Of a stretch of 64,000 bases of DNA, positions 1-11,876 are shown piece after piece (position 1 is the stretch's first letter; every line of letters starts with the position of its first letter). This DNA comes from Whitmania pigra. Its lineage: Eukaryota; Annelida; Clitellata; Hirudinida; Haemopidae. The position numbers were made by a program, and so were the translations under genes. The notes beneath the pieces are model-generated. The model was not told where the DNA came from, made no database searches, and saw nothing but the letters and a program-made list of their open reading frames with translations. The stretch covers positions 668,501-732,500 of the forward strand of contig JAJTWR010000302.1 of assembly GCA_021613335.1 (NCBI GenBank). Direction: 5' to 3'.

Positions 1-94
1 ATCATCATCATCTTCATAATCACTAACCATCACCAACAACACCACCATCATCATCGTCATCACCAACCATCATCATCACAATCATCACCACCAC

Positions 95-125
<31 letters not shown>

Positions 126-170
126 GTAATCACTATCTTATCATCACCACCACCATCATCGTCATAATCA
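1..170. repeat. (CAT)n array in last visible USP intron
   Basis: Imperfect CAT/CAC triplets. On the USP transcript strand this reads GAT/GTG and begins just after the 5' splice site at 176/175. Confidence 0.9.
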
Positions 171-175
171 CCGAC

Positions 176-3100
176 CATCTCCTCCTGAGTGTAGACCTGG
201 AAGCATTCATCGAGTGTTCCAAAGTTCGCCTGAGCCTGAAGCTTCACAGCAGCCTGAACGCTGTCGTCATCTTCGACGTCCTCGGCCAATTGGAAGCTGC
301 AAAAAGAGGTCAACATATTAGGTAAGCACGTGATTGGATGCACGATTATCAGGTCACCTCAGGGGACCAATTGGAATATCTTCATTGGTGCAAGATAAGA
401 AGTAAAAATAAGTTGTTAAAAAAGGGACAACAATGATTTGAATGAAAACATAATGAATAAATAATTAAATAAGTAATTATAATTATAACAATAGAAATAA
501 ATGAAGAACAAATGTACAAATTGCTGAGTGCGAGTTGGCTCAGGGGGGTTGCGTTCCTGAGAATGACGGCAAAAGAAACAGTCGTTACACGTCGCGTTCG
601 CAACCCAGCTCGCATCGCCAGGGGGCGTACCCGGGTAGGGACGCTACATAAATGGTGGATCGATCAAGAAGTGCCTTCGCATCCTACCCGGATACATAAG
701 GCACTCAAAAAATCAGCTGAATACGAATAGAAAATAATTTTGAACGTACTGCTCCTTCAAGGACGGATCGTCCCACTCCACGAGCATTCTGAACACAGGG
801 GTGACGGAACCATCCCTGCCGACGGACGTAGTGGCAGCCTGGACCAGCGACCTGTGGAGGAAAACAAAATTCTAATAATAATAAAATATAATTAATGTAG
901 ATCATAAAAAAATTATAATTAGTTTAGATTGTAATAATAAATTATAATAATAGAACAATAAGTCATAACATTTGATCATAATAAAGGAATAGAAGAAAAT
1001 CCATCCGTCCGTCCATCCGTCCATCCATCCACCCACCCATCCATCCATCCACCCACCCATCCATCCACCCACCCATCCATCCATCCATACCTCCTGATTT
1101 CCTCCAGTTCTGCCTGAGTGGTTCCTGGAGTTCCTCCGGACAGTTCGGCCCTGACGAAGCTTGAATTCCCGCCTTCGGTGATGAGGTAATACTTGGCGTC
1201 TGCTTCCTGCCAAAGTCGATGAAAAGATTGCAAAAGTAAGATTTAATTGATCGAAATGCTATCGTTCACTTAAAATTAAGAACGAATAAATGAGAATTAA
1301 AGTTAATTTAAGATAATTTTCATCATTTTCTTTCTCTTTTTTTTCAAATTTTTGTTTCTGAAATGCGGAGATTACAACTTCAAAGCGACCGTAGTTTTTC
1401 AACATTTCTTCTGCAGGAATCTCTTTTCCGTTGTTGAAAACATTTTTAAACCGTTCGTACGATAAAATAAATCCACGCATATCAATCCAGATCATCTCAT
1501 TAGCATTTATTTATCATCATCTAATTAACATTGATTTATTATTACCATCTAATTAACATTTACTTATCATCATCATTATCTAATTAACATTTATTTATTA
1601 TTATCATCATCTAATTAACATCTACTTATCATCATCATCTATTTAACATTTATTTATTATTATCATTTAATTAACATCTACTTATCATCATCATCATCTA
1701 ATTAACATTTATTTATTATCTAATTATCATTTTACAATTATCCACACACAAACCACCCACCCGCTCGTTCTTACCTGAGTGATGTTCAGGGCCTCTTTGA
1801 GAGCAGCGTGCAACCTACCAGAATCCACCACCAAAAACACGGGCAGTCTGAGAAGTACTGGCAAGCTCAGCCTGGAATGACATCGTCATAATCATCATCA
1901 TCATTATCGTCATCACCATCATCATCAGTCATCATTATGTTTCCAATTTGGTATTTTGATGCTATGCATATGGTGCCTTAAAATTTATTATTATTATTAT
2001 TATTGTTGTTGTTGTTATTATTATTGTTGTTGTTATTATTATTTTTATTATTATTATTATTATTATTGTTATTATTATTATTATTATTATTATTCTCAAA
2101 ACAATTAATTTTGTATTAATTTATTTAATAAGCAAACAAATCGTTAAACACTGCACTACGAGAGTGTAAAGTAATCAGCAGTGACCTTTGTTTGCGAATA
2201 TTTAAAAGTGGGAGGAGTCTTTCGAAAAAGACCAAAACAGTGAAACAACAATAACAACAATAACAAATTATGAAAGTTTTTTTTTCAGATGCTAAAGGTT
2301 CATCAGTGAGTGAGTGAGTCAGTAACCTGACAGTGGTTGTTGTTGATGATCGGGTATTTGAGATTTTTGTTCGCAAATGTTTGGAAATTCATCGTGAATG
2401 TTTGGAAATTCATCCGGGCGAAAAAATGGGCATGGGTCGGGTTACTTTTGGTCAGAAACCGGATCACCTGGACTATTCCATTAGTCCAGTAACCACTGCC
2501 CTATAATTAAAGGCCATTCAGAGTTCAAAGGTCAAGGTCAAGCTCCACCAATGAGAGGGAAGAAAAGATGGCTGCTGCTCTCAGCACTGGTGAAGGTTTG
2601 GTTCTAGTTCAAGAGAGCAAGAATTAACTTAATTAACTTAGGTTCCCTTTTTTGATGTAATTTTTAAACACATGTGGGTTACAGTCATTTACAGTAACTT
2701 ATAACCACCTTAAGCCATTCCCAGGCTCACGTGCAATGACATTTATCATGTCTTTCTAATGAGCACCATCATCATCATCATCATCATCATCGTCATCGTC
2801 GTCGTCGTCGTCATCATCTTCATAATTCGTAATCCAAGCCTTTGTCAACATCATTTTCATCGTCATCATCATCATCACCATCATTGCAATCATCAACCTC
2901 ACATTCCTCAAAATCATCATCATCGCCACCACAACCATCATCATCACTATCATCATCATTCCAGTTGGTAGACATTGGGCTTCATTAGTGAACATCTTTA
3001 GTCTCATTTGGGCAGACAGCATATCATGTAAGAATCATGGAAATTTTGAAAAAATTGAGAGATGACAAGATGAAGTTGAGAGAAAGTGAGTGAGTGAGTG

Positions 3101-6100
3101 AGTGAGTGAGTGAGTGAGTGAGTGAGTGAGTGAGTGAGTGAGTGAGTGAGTGAGTGAGTGAGTGAGTGAGTGAGTGAGTGAGTGAGTGAGTGAGTGAGTG
3201 AGTGAGTGAGTGAGTGAGTGAGTGAGTGAGTGAGAGATGACACTGAAATGAACAACAACAAGCAGGGAATCTAGAGAGTTCAAAGTCCTACTGGCTGACA
3301 ATGAGGTGGAAAATTACAAATCTGTTGATGGATGCCATTGCAACAACCTTTAACATTGAATCCATTGCTGCCATCATCATCACCACCACCATCATCATCA
3401 TCATCATCATCACCTTCATCATCATCACCTTCATCATCATTATCGTCAGTAAGAATTTCAAGTTGATATCAGCAACACAATAATAGTTGTATGAGACATC
3501 AGTATAAGCATTCAATTTGGAGCTATTTAATCTATCATTACTTTCATCGGCCCACACCATTGTTGTCTGCAAATCCATCCATCCATCCATCCATCCATCC
3601 ATCCATCCATCCATCCATCCATCCATCCATCCATCCATCCATCCATCCATCCATCCATCCATCCATCCATCATCATCCATCCATCCATCCATCCATCCAT
3701 CCATCCATCCATCCATCCATCCATCCATCCATCCATCCATCCATCCATCCATCCATCCATCCATCCATCCATCCATCCATCCACCATCCATCCATCCATC
3801 CATCCATCCATCCATCATCCATCCATCCACCATCCATCCATCCATCCATCCATCCATCCATCCATCCATCCATCCATCCATCCATCCATCCATCCATCCA
3901 TCCATCCATCCATCCATCCATCCATCCATCCATCCATCCATCCATCATCCATCCATCCATCCATCCATCCATCCATCCATCCATCCATCCATCCATCCAT
4001 CCATCCATCCATTCATCCATCCATCCATTTTTCCTCCATCCAGCAGATCATAGAAAGGAGCAAGCGCAAGGCATCGCACCAAAAACACAGACGATCAAAA
4101 ATCCGAGAATACGATAAAAAGTCATCGAAATATTGAAACATTGCAAAGACAAATTTAGAAAAAAAATATATATAAAAGATGAAAATAAATTTTCGAATTC
4201 ACTCACTTTTTGACGTCGTCTCCGAAGCTCAAGGAATTCATAACGACGACCAACGACATTTCAGGACTCTCGACGTTCTCCCGGCATTGCTTGGAATCGT
4301 TCTCGGTTTTCGAATTCCGACCGACCCGATCGACCGGGGACGACCTCGAACCCTCGTCAGACCGATGGCCGTTGACCAGCCCCGTCGGCGGCTTTTCGAT
4401 GCCTTCGGGGCACGTTACTTCGGGCCGATTCGTATCGAACGAACTCCGTCGAGTCTGACCGGATTGGTGGATCGCTGCTGTGGTGGAACGATCATCTGCA
4501 GGAGTCTTATTGGCTGCCATTTCGGGGGAGGGCTCTGGGGATCGGGTTGAAATGTCCACGGCATAGAGGAGCTCGTTGTTGAGCGGGTCGCTGATCAGCC
4601 TGGAGTCGTCGAGTATGTGAAATTCCTGCTTTCCGTTGACTTCTAAAATTAGCAGCTGGAAAAAAGAAGAAGACAAATCGTCTGAGTGGCGATCACGTCG
4701 TTGAAAAAAATCTACGCCCCCAGAAAAGAAAAAATAAAGTCGTCGTCAGTTTCAAAAATTTATAATTGCAGAGACAATTATCACAATTATAGCAAATTAT
4801 CGTGCTTGGGTTGGGTTGTCGATAACATCCATCAGGAAGTATTGAGCATCTTTCAGAGAGCTCCTGATAAGACAGATTTGACTTCAATGATTGCAAGTGA
4901 AGATCGATAAAGTTTTCCTTCAGGTTTAGCTCCCATTATGAGTTAATATTATGTTTAAATTCTGAATAAATGTTAAATTTAATTTTAAGCATGTCGCTTC
5001 TAACACTTTTGATATCAAATTTAATTCACTGCATTTCGTTTTTAAGACATTAATTACCAATTGTCGTTAATGTCGATAATATTGATTAATAAAAAAAAAA
5101 ATAGCAAACACGAACAAGCTTTGTCGTTTTGGTTTTTAAACTCCACTATTATTGATACAATTATTTTTCACACGTTTTAACAGACATCAGACTAAACACA
5201 GGGCAATGTCTGACACAACATTATTAATAATTATTTATTAATTAACACCTTAGCACTGAATCAACATTTAGCAGTTAACTTTACAAAAGGTAATTCTAAT
5301 CATCTAATAAAGGATTATCTAGTAATGGATTATCTAGTAAAAGATTATCTAGTAAAAGATTATCTAGTAAAAGATTATCTAGTAAAAGATTATCTAGTAA
5401 AAGATTATCTAGTAATTAATTATTTAGTTATGGAATGTCTAGTAATTAATGAATTATCTAGCACAGATTCTCTAGTAGTTAATGAATTATCTAATAATCA
5501 TTGCCAAAACATGCCTGGATTTGAACACTGAACCTCACGCACGCTGGCGCTCGATACAAACGCTTTCACCATTCATGCCCACCGTTCAAACAGTTCCTAT
5601 TGCCAAGCAAACTAAACTTTCACACAAACCTCGGCAGGGCACAGCCCTTCGAAGAATCTGCATCTCCTCGTCAATTCCTCCTTGAGGTCCTTCACCGTGT
5701 GCCCCCTTTCCAAGACCACGCCGATCCTCTGACAAGGGCGCTCGGCCGAGGAATCGGGCCGGGCAAGCCCCAGGCAGATGGCGAGGACGGGCTGGACGAG
5801 GGAAGTTCTGGGAATGGGCAGGCTGACGGACAGGAAGGGGTCGAACGTGTTGCTCTGGTGGTGGCATGTGGGGCAGGTCAGGGAGGACATGTACAGGGCT
5901 TGGAAAAGGTCGTGTATGAAGCTGTTGTTGCAGCGAGCGTGATTGGCCATCGCCTCTGCAGCCACGTCTTCGTCTGTCCGTCCGAAGCTGCTCTGAACGT
6001 GGAAAGTTTGGAATGGGAATGAATGGAGAGATGAATTACCCTCTGAATGATGAATTGTTGAGCAAACGATTGATTTCTAGTTGGGTTTATGGATTGTACA

Positions 6101-6533
6101 ATTGAATTTATTTCCACAGTTATAAATCATGCCATCAGTTATGGAATTAATAATAGTAATAATAATAATAATGACAATGACAATGGCAATGACACTAACA
6201 ATAACAATAACATTATGTAATCAATATGTAATATGTAATATGTACTCAAATGTAATCAGCTAAAGGGAAGTAATCATAATCATCATCGTCAGCATCAGGT
6301 CATCATTATCCTCATCAGCATCAGATCATCGTCTTCGTCATCATCATCATCTTCCTCATCATCAGGTCATCATCATCATCATCATCATCAGGTCATCATC
6401 ATCATCAGCAACAAGCTTCCATTAGATCAATGTGGCCGATAAGTACCCAGGTGATTGATGATGTTAATGAGAGCAGGATGATGATGGTGGTGATGACGAT
6501 TATTATTATTATCATTATCATTATTATATTATT

Positions 6534-6574
<41 letters not shown>

Positions 6575-8332
6575 CATTATTATTATTATTATTAAATTAA
6601 GCAGGTGAACCGCCATAAAACGAGCCTCAAGTGACCACGCTCTTGACCCGCTAAACACTGTGTCACATCAGATTACAAACAGGTTACATATCATTGTCAC
6701 ACTTATCCCCAGCAGCATCATCGTCACACCCACCATCATCATCGTCATCATCGTCATCATCATCGTCATCATTTTCATTGTCGTGGTCATTGCCTGAGAG
6801 TGGAAATATCGTGCTTTCTTAGATTCCCGAGGGGCTACAGAGATGCTTTTAAGAAGTAAAGGATGGAAGGATGGATGGATGGATTGACGAATGAATGGAT
6901 GGATGGATGGATGGATGGATGGATGGATGGATGGATTGACGAATGAATGGATGGATGGATGGATAGATGGATGGATAGAAAAAGTCACATCCACCAGGAT
7001 AAGATGCAAAAACAAGAGAGCCTGCCTTAGACAACAAGCTCAAGTTCACTCGAACGCACATTTCCTTTGCCACCCGACGGTTTTGGGAGCGTTGATCACG
7101 AGGCTGGATCGACGTGGAGCGGAGAGGTGGCAGTTGGATATTTTTTCTGTCGGTTCGGATGAATTGATGACGACCACGTAATTGGAACTAATAGCTCGGA
7201 AAGCATTACAGGGGGTTCAAAGCGATAGGAAGGAGTAAGGACCTCCGACATCATCATCAATAGTCGGGCTTGATATGGTATCGTCATCACTGCCAATATC
7301 ATTATCATCGTCATCACCACCACTATCACCATCGTTATCACCACCACCATCATCATCATCATCATTATCATCACTAAAACCATCATCATCATCTCTGTTG
7401 ATACCACGTTCATTACCACCGTAGTCATTCAAGGTGTGTTTCCGTCACCCCGATCAATGCTACAATGACATGCAACCTGCTAAATCACCAAACACCATCG
7501 ATGATCTCGTTCACCGTCGTAAATAACCTCCTTCGCTCACCACAAACATCCAATAATCTTCTCCACATCACCATAAATAAATTTTTTTGATTCATCACGT
7601 CGTGCTAAGGGCGTTAATAAAATACTACAATACAATAGGATGAACTACAATAACCACTACCTTAATAATTAACCAAATTAATATTAACATTAACTGACCA
7701 CCTCATTAATACTAATAACCTCGTCGTCATTAATAATATCGACAACCACCTTGTTGGCACGGTACTTTTTCTTGGTGGCGATGTTGAGATCCTCGTGGAC
7801 CTTGTCGAGAAGCCACATGAGAAACTCCTGCACGTCGTGTTGGAACGAACCCCTGTACTGGCTGCCGTACTTTCCCACGATGGTTCGAAACTCCGTCGAG
7901 ATGTCCGAAGTGTACCTGGAGTGAAAGACGAGAACGGTTCGACAGGTGAGCGATGGACGAAAGGCGGTCGTGTGAATGAATTCTTCTGGAGTGAATTTAT
8001 TTTTCGACGTCGTTGATGAGCTGATTATCATAATGAGGTGTTGAATATTAAACGGGCATGTGATATCGGGTGTCAACAGATGGAGTAAAAACACAATCGA
8101 ACTACTGAACTTCGCTTCTGCAATCATTTCGAGACAATTATGATATGACGATTTAATTTATTTAAAATTTGTTGAGTTTTTTTTTGTCATCAGATGTGTG
8201 AAATCAGGGAACCGAATGATCAAAAATAATGCGAGTCAACTATAAAAACTGCAAAAACTGTAAAAACTCATCAACTCATCAATAATAATAATAAATTAAA
8301 TAATAATAACAATGACAATAATAATAATAATA

Positions 8333-8365
<33 letters not shown>

Positions 8366-9612
8366 TGATGACTAAAGTAGATGTCAACAAGCAATTCATT
8401 AACACGCGTGCTCGTCTGCATTTTGGAAACACTAGACTCTTGAATGAGCAGTAAACTCGGCAGGTTTTGCTTTCGATGGCTTTTTTGTTTCGAGTTTCGG
8501 CCGGAAAACAATCGAGACATCGAGACGATGCCAGATGCCTATCCTATCCTATCACCATTCACACAAGAAATGCATCGATGCATCGCCAGGTGCACTAATG
8601 CTCCAACAATTCACAAAAAGTCAAAATGGCAGGAGAATATTACTCAGAATATTCACTGGACTCTGGACGCCTTCTGCCGTCTCTCACCCAATGAAGGCCC
8701 AAAATAAAGACGGCAACAAATCCCCTATATCGCAGAAAATAAAATCACAGAAAACAAACTTTTGAAAACAAAATTTTTCGCTACTAACTTTTTCAGCCAG
8801 AGGCTCTTCAAAAGGTTGGCCAGGTGCTCCGTGAGTTCGCCTTTGGTGCCGAACCTTTTCGAGTTGTGCTTGTTCGCCCGTTTGATGTCCTCCTTGTACT
8901 GGTCGCTCAAGAAGTAACTCAGAAGAGGTTCGGTATTGCTCAGACACTGTACGATGGCGTTCATGAAGCAGGTGTTGCCGTGGTTGTGGATCCCGATCAT
9001 GCCGGGGATTTCGTCCAGCGTCAGTCGGCAAGAGGACGCGGACTGGGTCTGCGCGGTCTGTCCGGCACAGCTGCGATCCAAGGCGTGGCTGCTGCCGGCC
9101 ACCGAGCCGTTTTCCGACTTGCGTCCTCCGAGCGTGCCGAGGTGGTAGTCGTTTATGCTGCCGTTTCCGCCGTTCGACGAATTGCTACTGGCTGTGGATG
9201 ACGATCCCCTCTGGCCGAGTTTGATCTTTATGCCACCTGTGGAGTTGGCCAGGGAAAATCGTCTGGTGAGCTTCTGGAAAAAGTATCCAACGGATTTCAG
9301 GACTCCCTTGCGCTTGCTTCTCTTTTCCTGCTCCAACGACAACATGGTAATGTTGGATGGAAGAGAATCAACCTTTCGACTGGAAATTCTCGACTCGGTG
9401 CCGGTAACATCGTTATTTTCGTCGCGGTTTCCTTCGCTATGAGACTTGACGTACCTCGGCAGAGTCAGACAATGACCTCCCGGCTTAAATTCCCGGCGAC
9501 GATTGCCATCATGTCCGTTGACCGGGTCTCCGTGAATGCAGTCCTCGTCTGGTAAATTGTGTCCACCCGGTACTCCTAATGGGCTGTCGTAGTTTCTTTC
9601 CTTCTCCTCCAT
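176..9612 (-). CDS. USP31/USP43: Ubiquitin-specific protease, USP31/USP43 type (3' end off left edge)
   Basis: Cysteine deubiquitinase that would remove ubiquitin from proteins. Eight exons join in phase on the minus strand: 9612-8789, 7915-7750, 5992-5630, 4655-4207, 1871-1775, 1206-1091, 851-750, 296-176. A charged, serine-rich N-terminus precedes the Cys box GNTCFMNA, with the catalytic Cys near residue 215. The next exon carries [18 protein letters not shown]. Exon 3 carries [17 protein letters not shown] and [15 protein letters not shown], with the first zinc-knuckle CxxC. The last visible exon ends [14 protein letters not shown], a segment that in USP31/43 lies before the second CxxC and the His box, so about half the catalytic domain and the C-terminal tail lie outside the window. 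The start is the first in-frame Met (9612); the frame stays open upstream, so an upstream exon is possible. Exon 4 (449 nt) carries a long low-complexity insert. Family call is strong; USP31 versus USP43 is not resolved. Confidence 0.9.
520..720 (+). mobile_element. tRNA-derived SINE, copy 1
   Basis: An A-box-like TGGCTCAGGGG lies at about 536-546 and a B-box-like GCGTTCGCAACCC at 594-606, the spacing of an internal Pol III promoter. The following body (CCAGGGGGCGTAC, then GACGCTACATAAATGG) resembles the other SINE copies at 10.6, 33.1 and 47.3 kb. It lies in a USP intron, antisense to the gene. Diverged copy, so ends are approximate. Confidence 0.65.
1004..1089. repeat. (CCAT/CCAC)n array
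   Basis: Tetranucleotide array directly abutting the USP exon end at 1091. On the transcript strand it reads (GGAT)n immediately after the 5' splice site. Confidence 0.9.
1497..1735. repeat. Degenerate minisatellite
   Basis: About nine units of roughly 24-30 bases built on TAATTAACATTTATTTATCATCATC, broken by unit-length variation. Intronic in the USP gene. Confidence 0.8.
1960..2096 (+). repeat. SINE 3'-tail fragment followed by (TTA)n
   Basis: GATGCTATGCATATGGTGCC resembles the 3' part of the SINE at 47.3 kb (GACGCTATGCATATGGCGC). It is followed directly by a long imperfect TTA/TTG array, suggesting microsatellite growth from a SINE tail. Confidence 0.5.
2764..2962. repeat. (CAT)n / (GTC)n array
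   Basis: Imperfect CAT triplets with CGT interruptions, inside the 2.3-kb USP intron 4 (transcript order). Confidence 0.9.
3084..3233. repeat. (AGTG)n microsatellite
   Basis: About 37 nearly perfect AGTG units over 150 bases in USP intron 4. Confidence 0.97.
3571..4028. repeat. (CCAT)n microsatellite, about 458 bases
   Basis: More than 110 CCAT units with a few CATCAT or CCACCAT slips. It is the longest tetranucleotide array here. Open frames read from it are repeat artefacts. It reads (ATGG)n on the USP transcript strand, near the 5' end of intron 4. Confidence 0.98.
5312..5420. repeat. 15-bp tandem repeat
   Basis: About seven units of GATTATCTAGTAAAA, with degenerate units running on to about 5495. 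Intronic in USP. Confidence 0.9.
5508..5585 (-). mobile_element. tRNA-like fragment (possible SINE head)
   Basis: Minus strand shows an A-box-like GGGCATGAATGGTGAAAGCG about 33 bases before a B-box-like GTGTTCAAATCCAGG. No full cloverleaf was assigned. It lies 45-120 bases downstream of a USP 5' splice site (exon end 5630), in transcript sense. Confidence 0.4.
6288..6595. repeat. CAT-rich, then TTA-rich arrays
   Basis: CATCATCAGGT units from 6288 to 6410 and TTA/TCA triplets from 6495 to 6595, all in the USP intron between exons 2 and 3. Confidence 0.85.
6863..6980. repeat. (GGAT)n array
   Basis: Two (GGAT)n blocks separated by a repeated TTGACGAATGAAT spacer. USP intron 2. Confidence 0.92.
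7240..7396. repeat. CAT/CAC triplet array
   Basis: Imperfect triplets in USP intron 2. They read GAT/GTG on the transcript strand, in the 5' half of the intron. Confidence 0.85.
8280..8370. repeat. (ATA)n array
   Basis: Nearly pure AAT triplets ending in GATGATGATG, in USP intron 1. Confidence 0.9.
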
Positions 9613-10175
9613 TCTCCGATGGGCATAAAAACAGAAAGCATTCAAGGATTTGGACCGTAGATTACTGCTAAAACCGAACGCTCATCGGCAATCTACGAGG
9701 AGAGTTGTAACACGAAAAAAAAACATTGAACTTTATGCACTCCAGAGATGCGACGTCACGTTATGAAAAAAAAAACTTTTAATAACTTTTAATCTTTTTA
9801 TAAATAAATTATCGGTGCAATCGATATTTTGATCGTAAAATATAAAAGTTTAATTTGCGTAACCGGATTACGTAAACAAGACCGCACGGTATTAGAATTG
9901 CCACTTTATGCTTTATTCCTCTTTTTGAACCCCGGTGTAATAATTCATCCGGCCGAAAATGCCTCGCCCAACATCGCGAAAAAAAAGTAAGGTTGACCTA
10001 ACAATCCAATCACTTATGGCCATAAAACCATTCGATCGACCCTGTGCCCTTTAGCAGTCTCGACGAAACTTCCTTCACTCGATACCAACTACAAACCAGA
10101 GCTCTCAAAATCTGCGGTTTATTCTTTTGATTGTAATTACAAACTAAAGTACTCGAAGTCTGTGCTGCACATCGT
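9613..10175. other. USP upstream region / SBDS 3' flank
   Basis: 563 bases between the SBDS stop and the chosen USP start, both genes on the minus strand. AT-rich with A-runs at 9715 and 9766. The USP frame stays open for at least 11 codons upstream of 9612, so a 5' exon or leader may lie here. No clear promoter motif was identified. Confidence 0.5.
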
Positions 10176-11876
10176 TTATTCAAACTTCTCCTCATCGTCC
10201 TTGACATCTTTAAGGCTAATGATTTCTACGTGGCCTTTGCCTTTCGAGTCCTTCTCGACAATCTGACTCACTTCTCTGTAAACTCCAGGATCGATGAGAA
10301 TCACCTGTAATAAATCAATGAATCAAAATCTCACCAAGAACAGTAAATAAATATCTCAGATATAATAAATATTAACAAAAGTACAATGACAAAAAGACAT
10401 GAAAAGCAAATGCGATCAAAATTTGCCACGGGACTTACCAGCTCCAAGCTGTCTGTGCATCTGTCTTCTTCGACGGCAGACGACAATTTCTTGACCTTTT
10501 CCCTTATGATTTTGCCTTCTTTTGCTGAATAGATGAAAAATATTTATTCACAATAAACCCAACCCCACCCCATCCGTGTTGGTTGTGCTAATGGGTTACG
10601 TTCCCGCATGCGTCGGTAATTGCGACAGTCGTAAGTTGTCGCGTTCGAAACCCAGCCACAAGCGCTATGTAAATGGTTACATAAATGCAGTACAATTACG
10701 TCGCCAACGCCTTCGTTAAATTGTAAAAAATTTGTCAAAGAATAAAACGTGAGAGTAAAACGTAAACGCTTCGCCTAACCGGGTGCCGTCACCTTCACTC
10801 TCATCTCAGCTCTTCTGATCTTTATGGTGTCCGAGGACTTCAGCAACTTTATAGCTTCGAGTGCCTGGGTAAAGGTGACATTAATTAATTAATAAATAAA
10901 ACTCATTTTTAACGACAAAACTCTGGAGATAATTAATTTCTAAGATGTAGGACACAACCAAATTGGCTCAACTTACCAGTTGCTTGGCATTTTTGTTAGG
11001 CTTAATGGCAAAATGGAGGTCCTTGAGTGCTTTCTCGATCATCGTGACCGGGTAAGGCCTTTCGGTGTCGGGATTTATGCACTTGTCCGCGACGATGGTG
11101 GCAACTTCTCTGGAAGACGATTCCAAGTTCGCTTTTCTTTCTTTTTCTGAGACTTGCAATTCTCCTTTAGACAAGATCTGCAGAGAAGCAAATGCAACAA
11201 TTGTTAATGAAATAACTATGATTTATGTTATTTTAAAAAAGGTTGTAGTTAACTGACGAGCTATATTTCATGAAATTATTGAAGAGAAGGATATTCAAAA
11301 ATCTGCACAGTAAAAAAAAGTGTATGAGATTTGAGTTGAGTTAGTGTGCAAAGCAGATACATGAACTTTAATAATGCTTATATCCTTGCAAATAATTATA
11401 AGTTTTAAAATCCAACCTGCAAACATATTTCTTGGATGTCTTCAGTTCCAAAAGCACCTCTCAGGTCTTCATTCTTTGCAACTTGTCCCTTGGACACATT
11501 TAGAAAGACCATCTTGGTCTGAAGCACCTCATTTATGTCTATCTCACTAAATAAAAACGTAAATTTAAGCACGCAATTAAAGAATATCCAAATGCTAGCT
11601 ATCATCCCTTGCAATTGCAAGCCTCAACTACAGATGTTTGCACAAAAAAAGTTATATAATACTTCACGTAACACATTAATTACATTTTAATTACGCCAGA
11701 AAACAACACTGTTAAATAGCAAGAGAACGTCATCAACTCGCTAACACTTTATCTCGCCATGAAGTAACTTTATTTGGATAGCAAGCTATTTCAAAGCGTT
11801 TGCCACCCTTCTTCAGCCTAACAATAGCAATATTGGTCAGCCGCTTTTGATTTGTAGGAGTAAATATGCCTGCCAT
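10176..11876 (-). CDS. SBDS: SBDS, ribosome maturation factor
   Basis: SBDS helps the GTPase EFL1 release eIF6 from new 60S subunits. Six exons join in phase: 11876-11746, 11546-11417, 11177-10977, 10864-10780, 10524-10439, 10304-10176, giving 253 residues (the human protein has 250). Domain I shows [20 protein letters not shown] and [14 protein letters not shown]. The middle domain shows [20 protein letters not shown]. Domain III shows [10 protein letters not shown] and ends in EKFE like vertebrate SBDS. The start is the conserved Met before the FTPTNQ motif. The AATAAA signal overlaps the stop codon. Intron 4 carries an antisense SINE. BTF3, another translation gene, starts 770 bases away on the other strand. 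Identification is secure. Confidence 0.97.
10570..10700 (+). mobile_element. tRNA-derived SINE, copy 2
   Basis: An A-box-like TTGTGCTAATGGGTTACG lies at about 10583-10600 and a B-box GCGTTCGAAACCC at 10641-10653. Then come GCGCTATGTAAATGGTTAC and a tail TACAATTAC. Closely related to the copy at 47.3 kb but lacking its central body. Sits in SBDS intron 4, antisense. Confidence 0.8.

Noticed and set aside
2566..2585. AAAAGATGGCTGCTGCTC as a YY1-marked start
   Set aside because: Short frame in a USP intron without promoter context; weaker match than at the right edge.
3288..4117. Open frames of up to 217 codons made of MDGW or HPSI repeats
   Set aside because: They are translations of the (CCAT)n array in several frames and both strands, inside a USP intron.
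5600..6022. 140-codon plus-strand frame
   Set aside because: Antisense shadow of USP exon 3, whose minus-strand reading matches the family.
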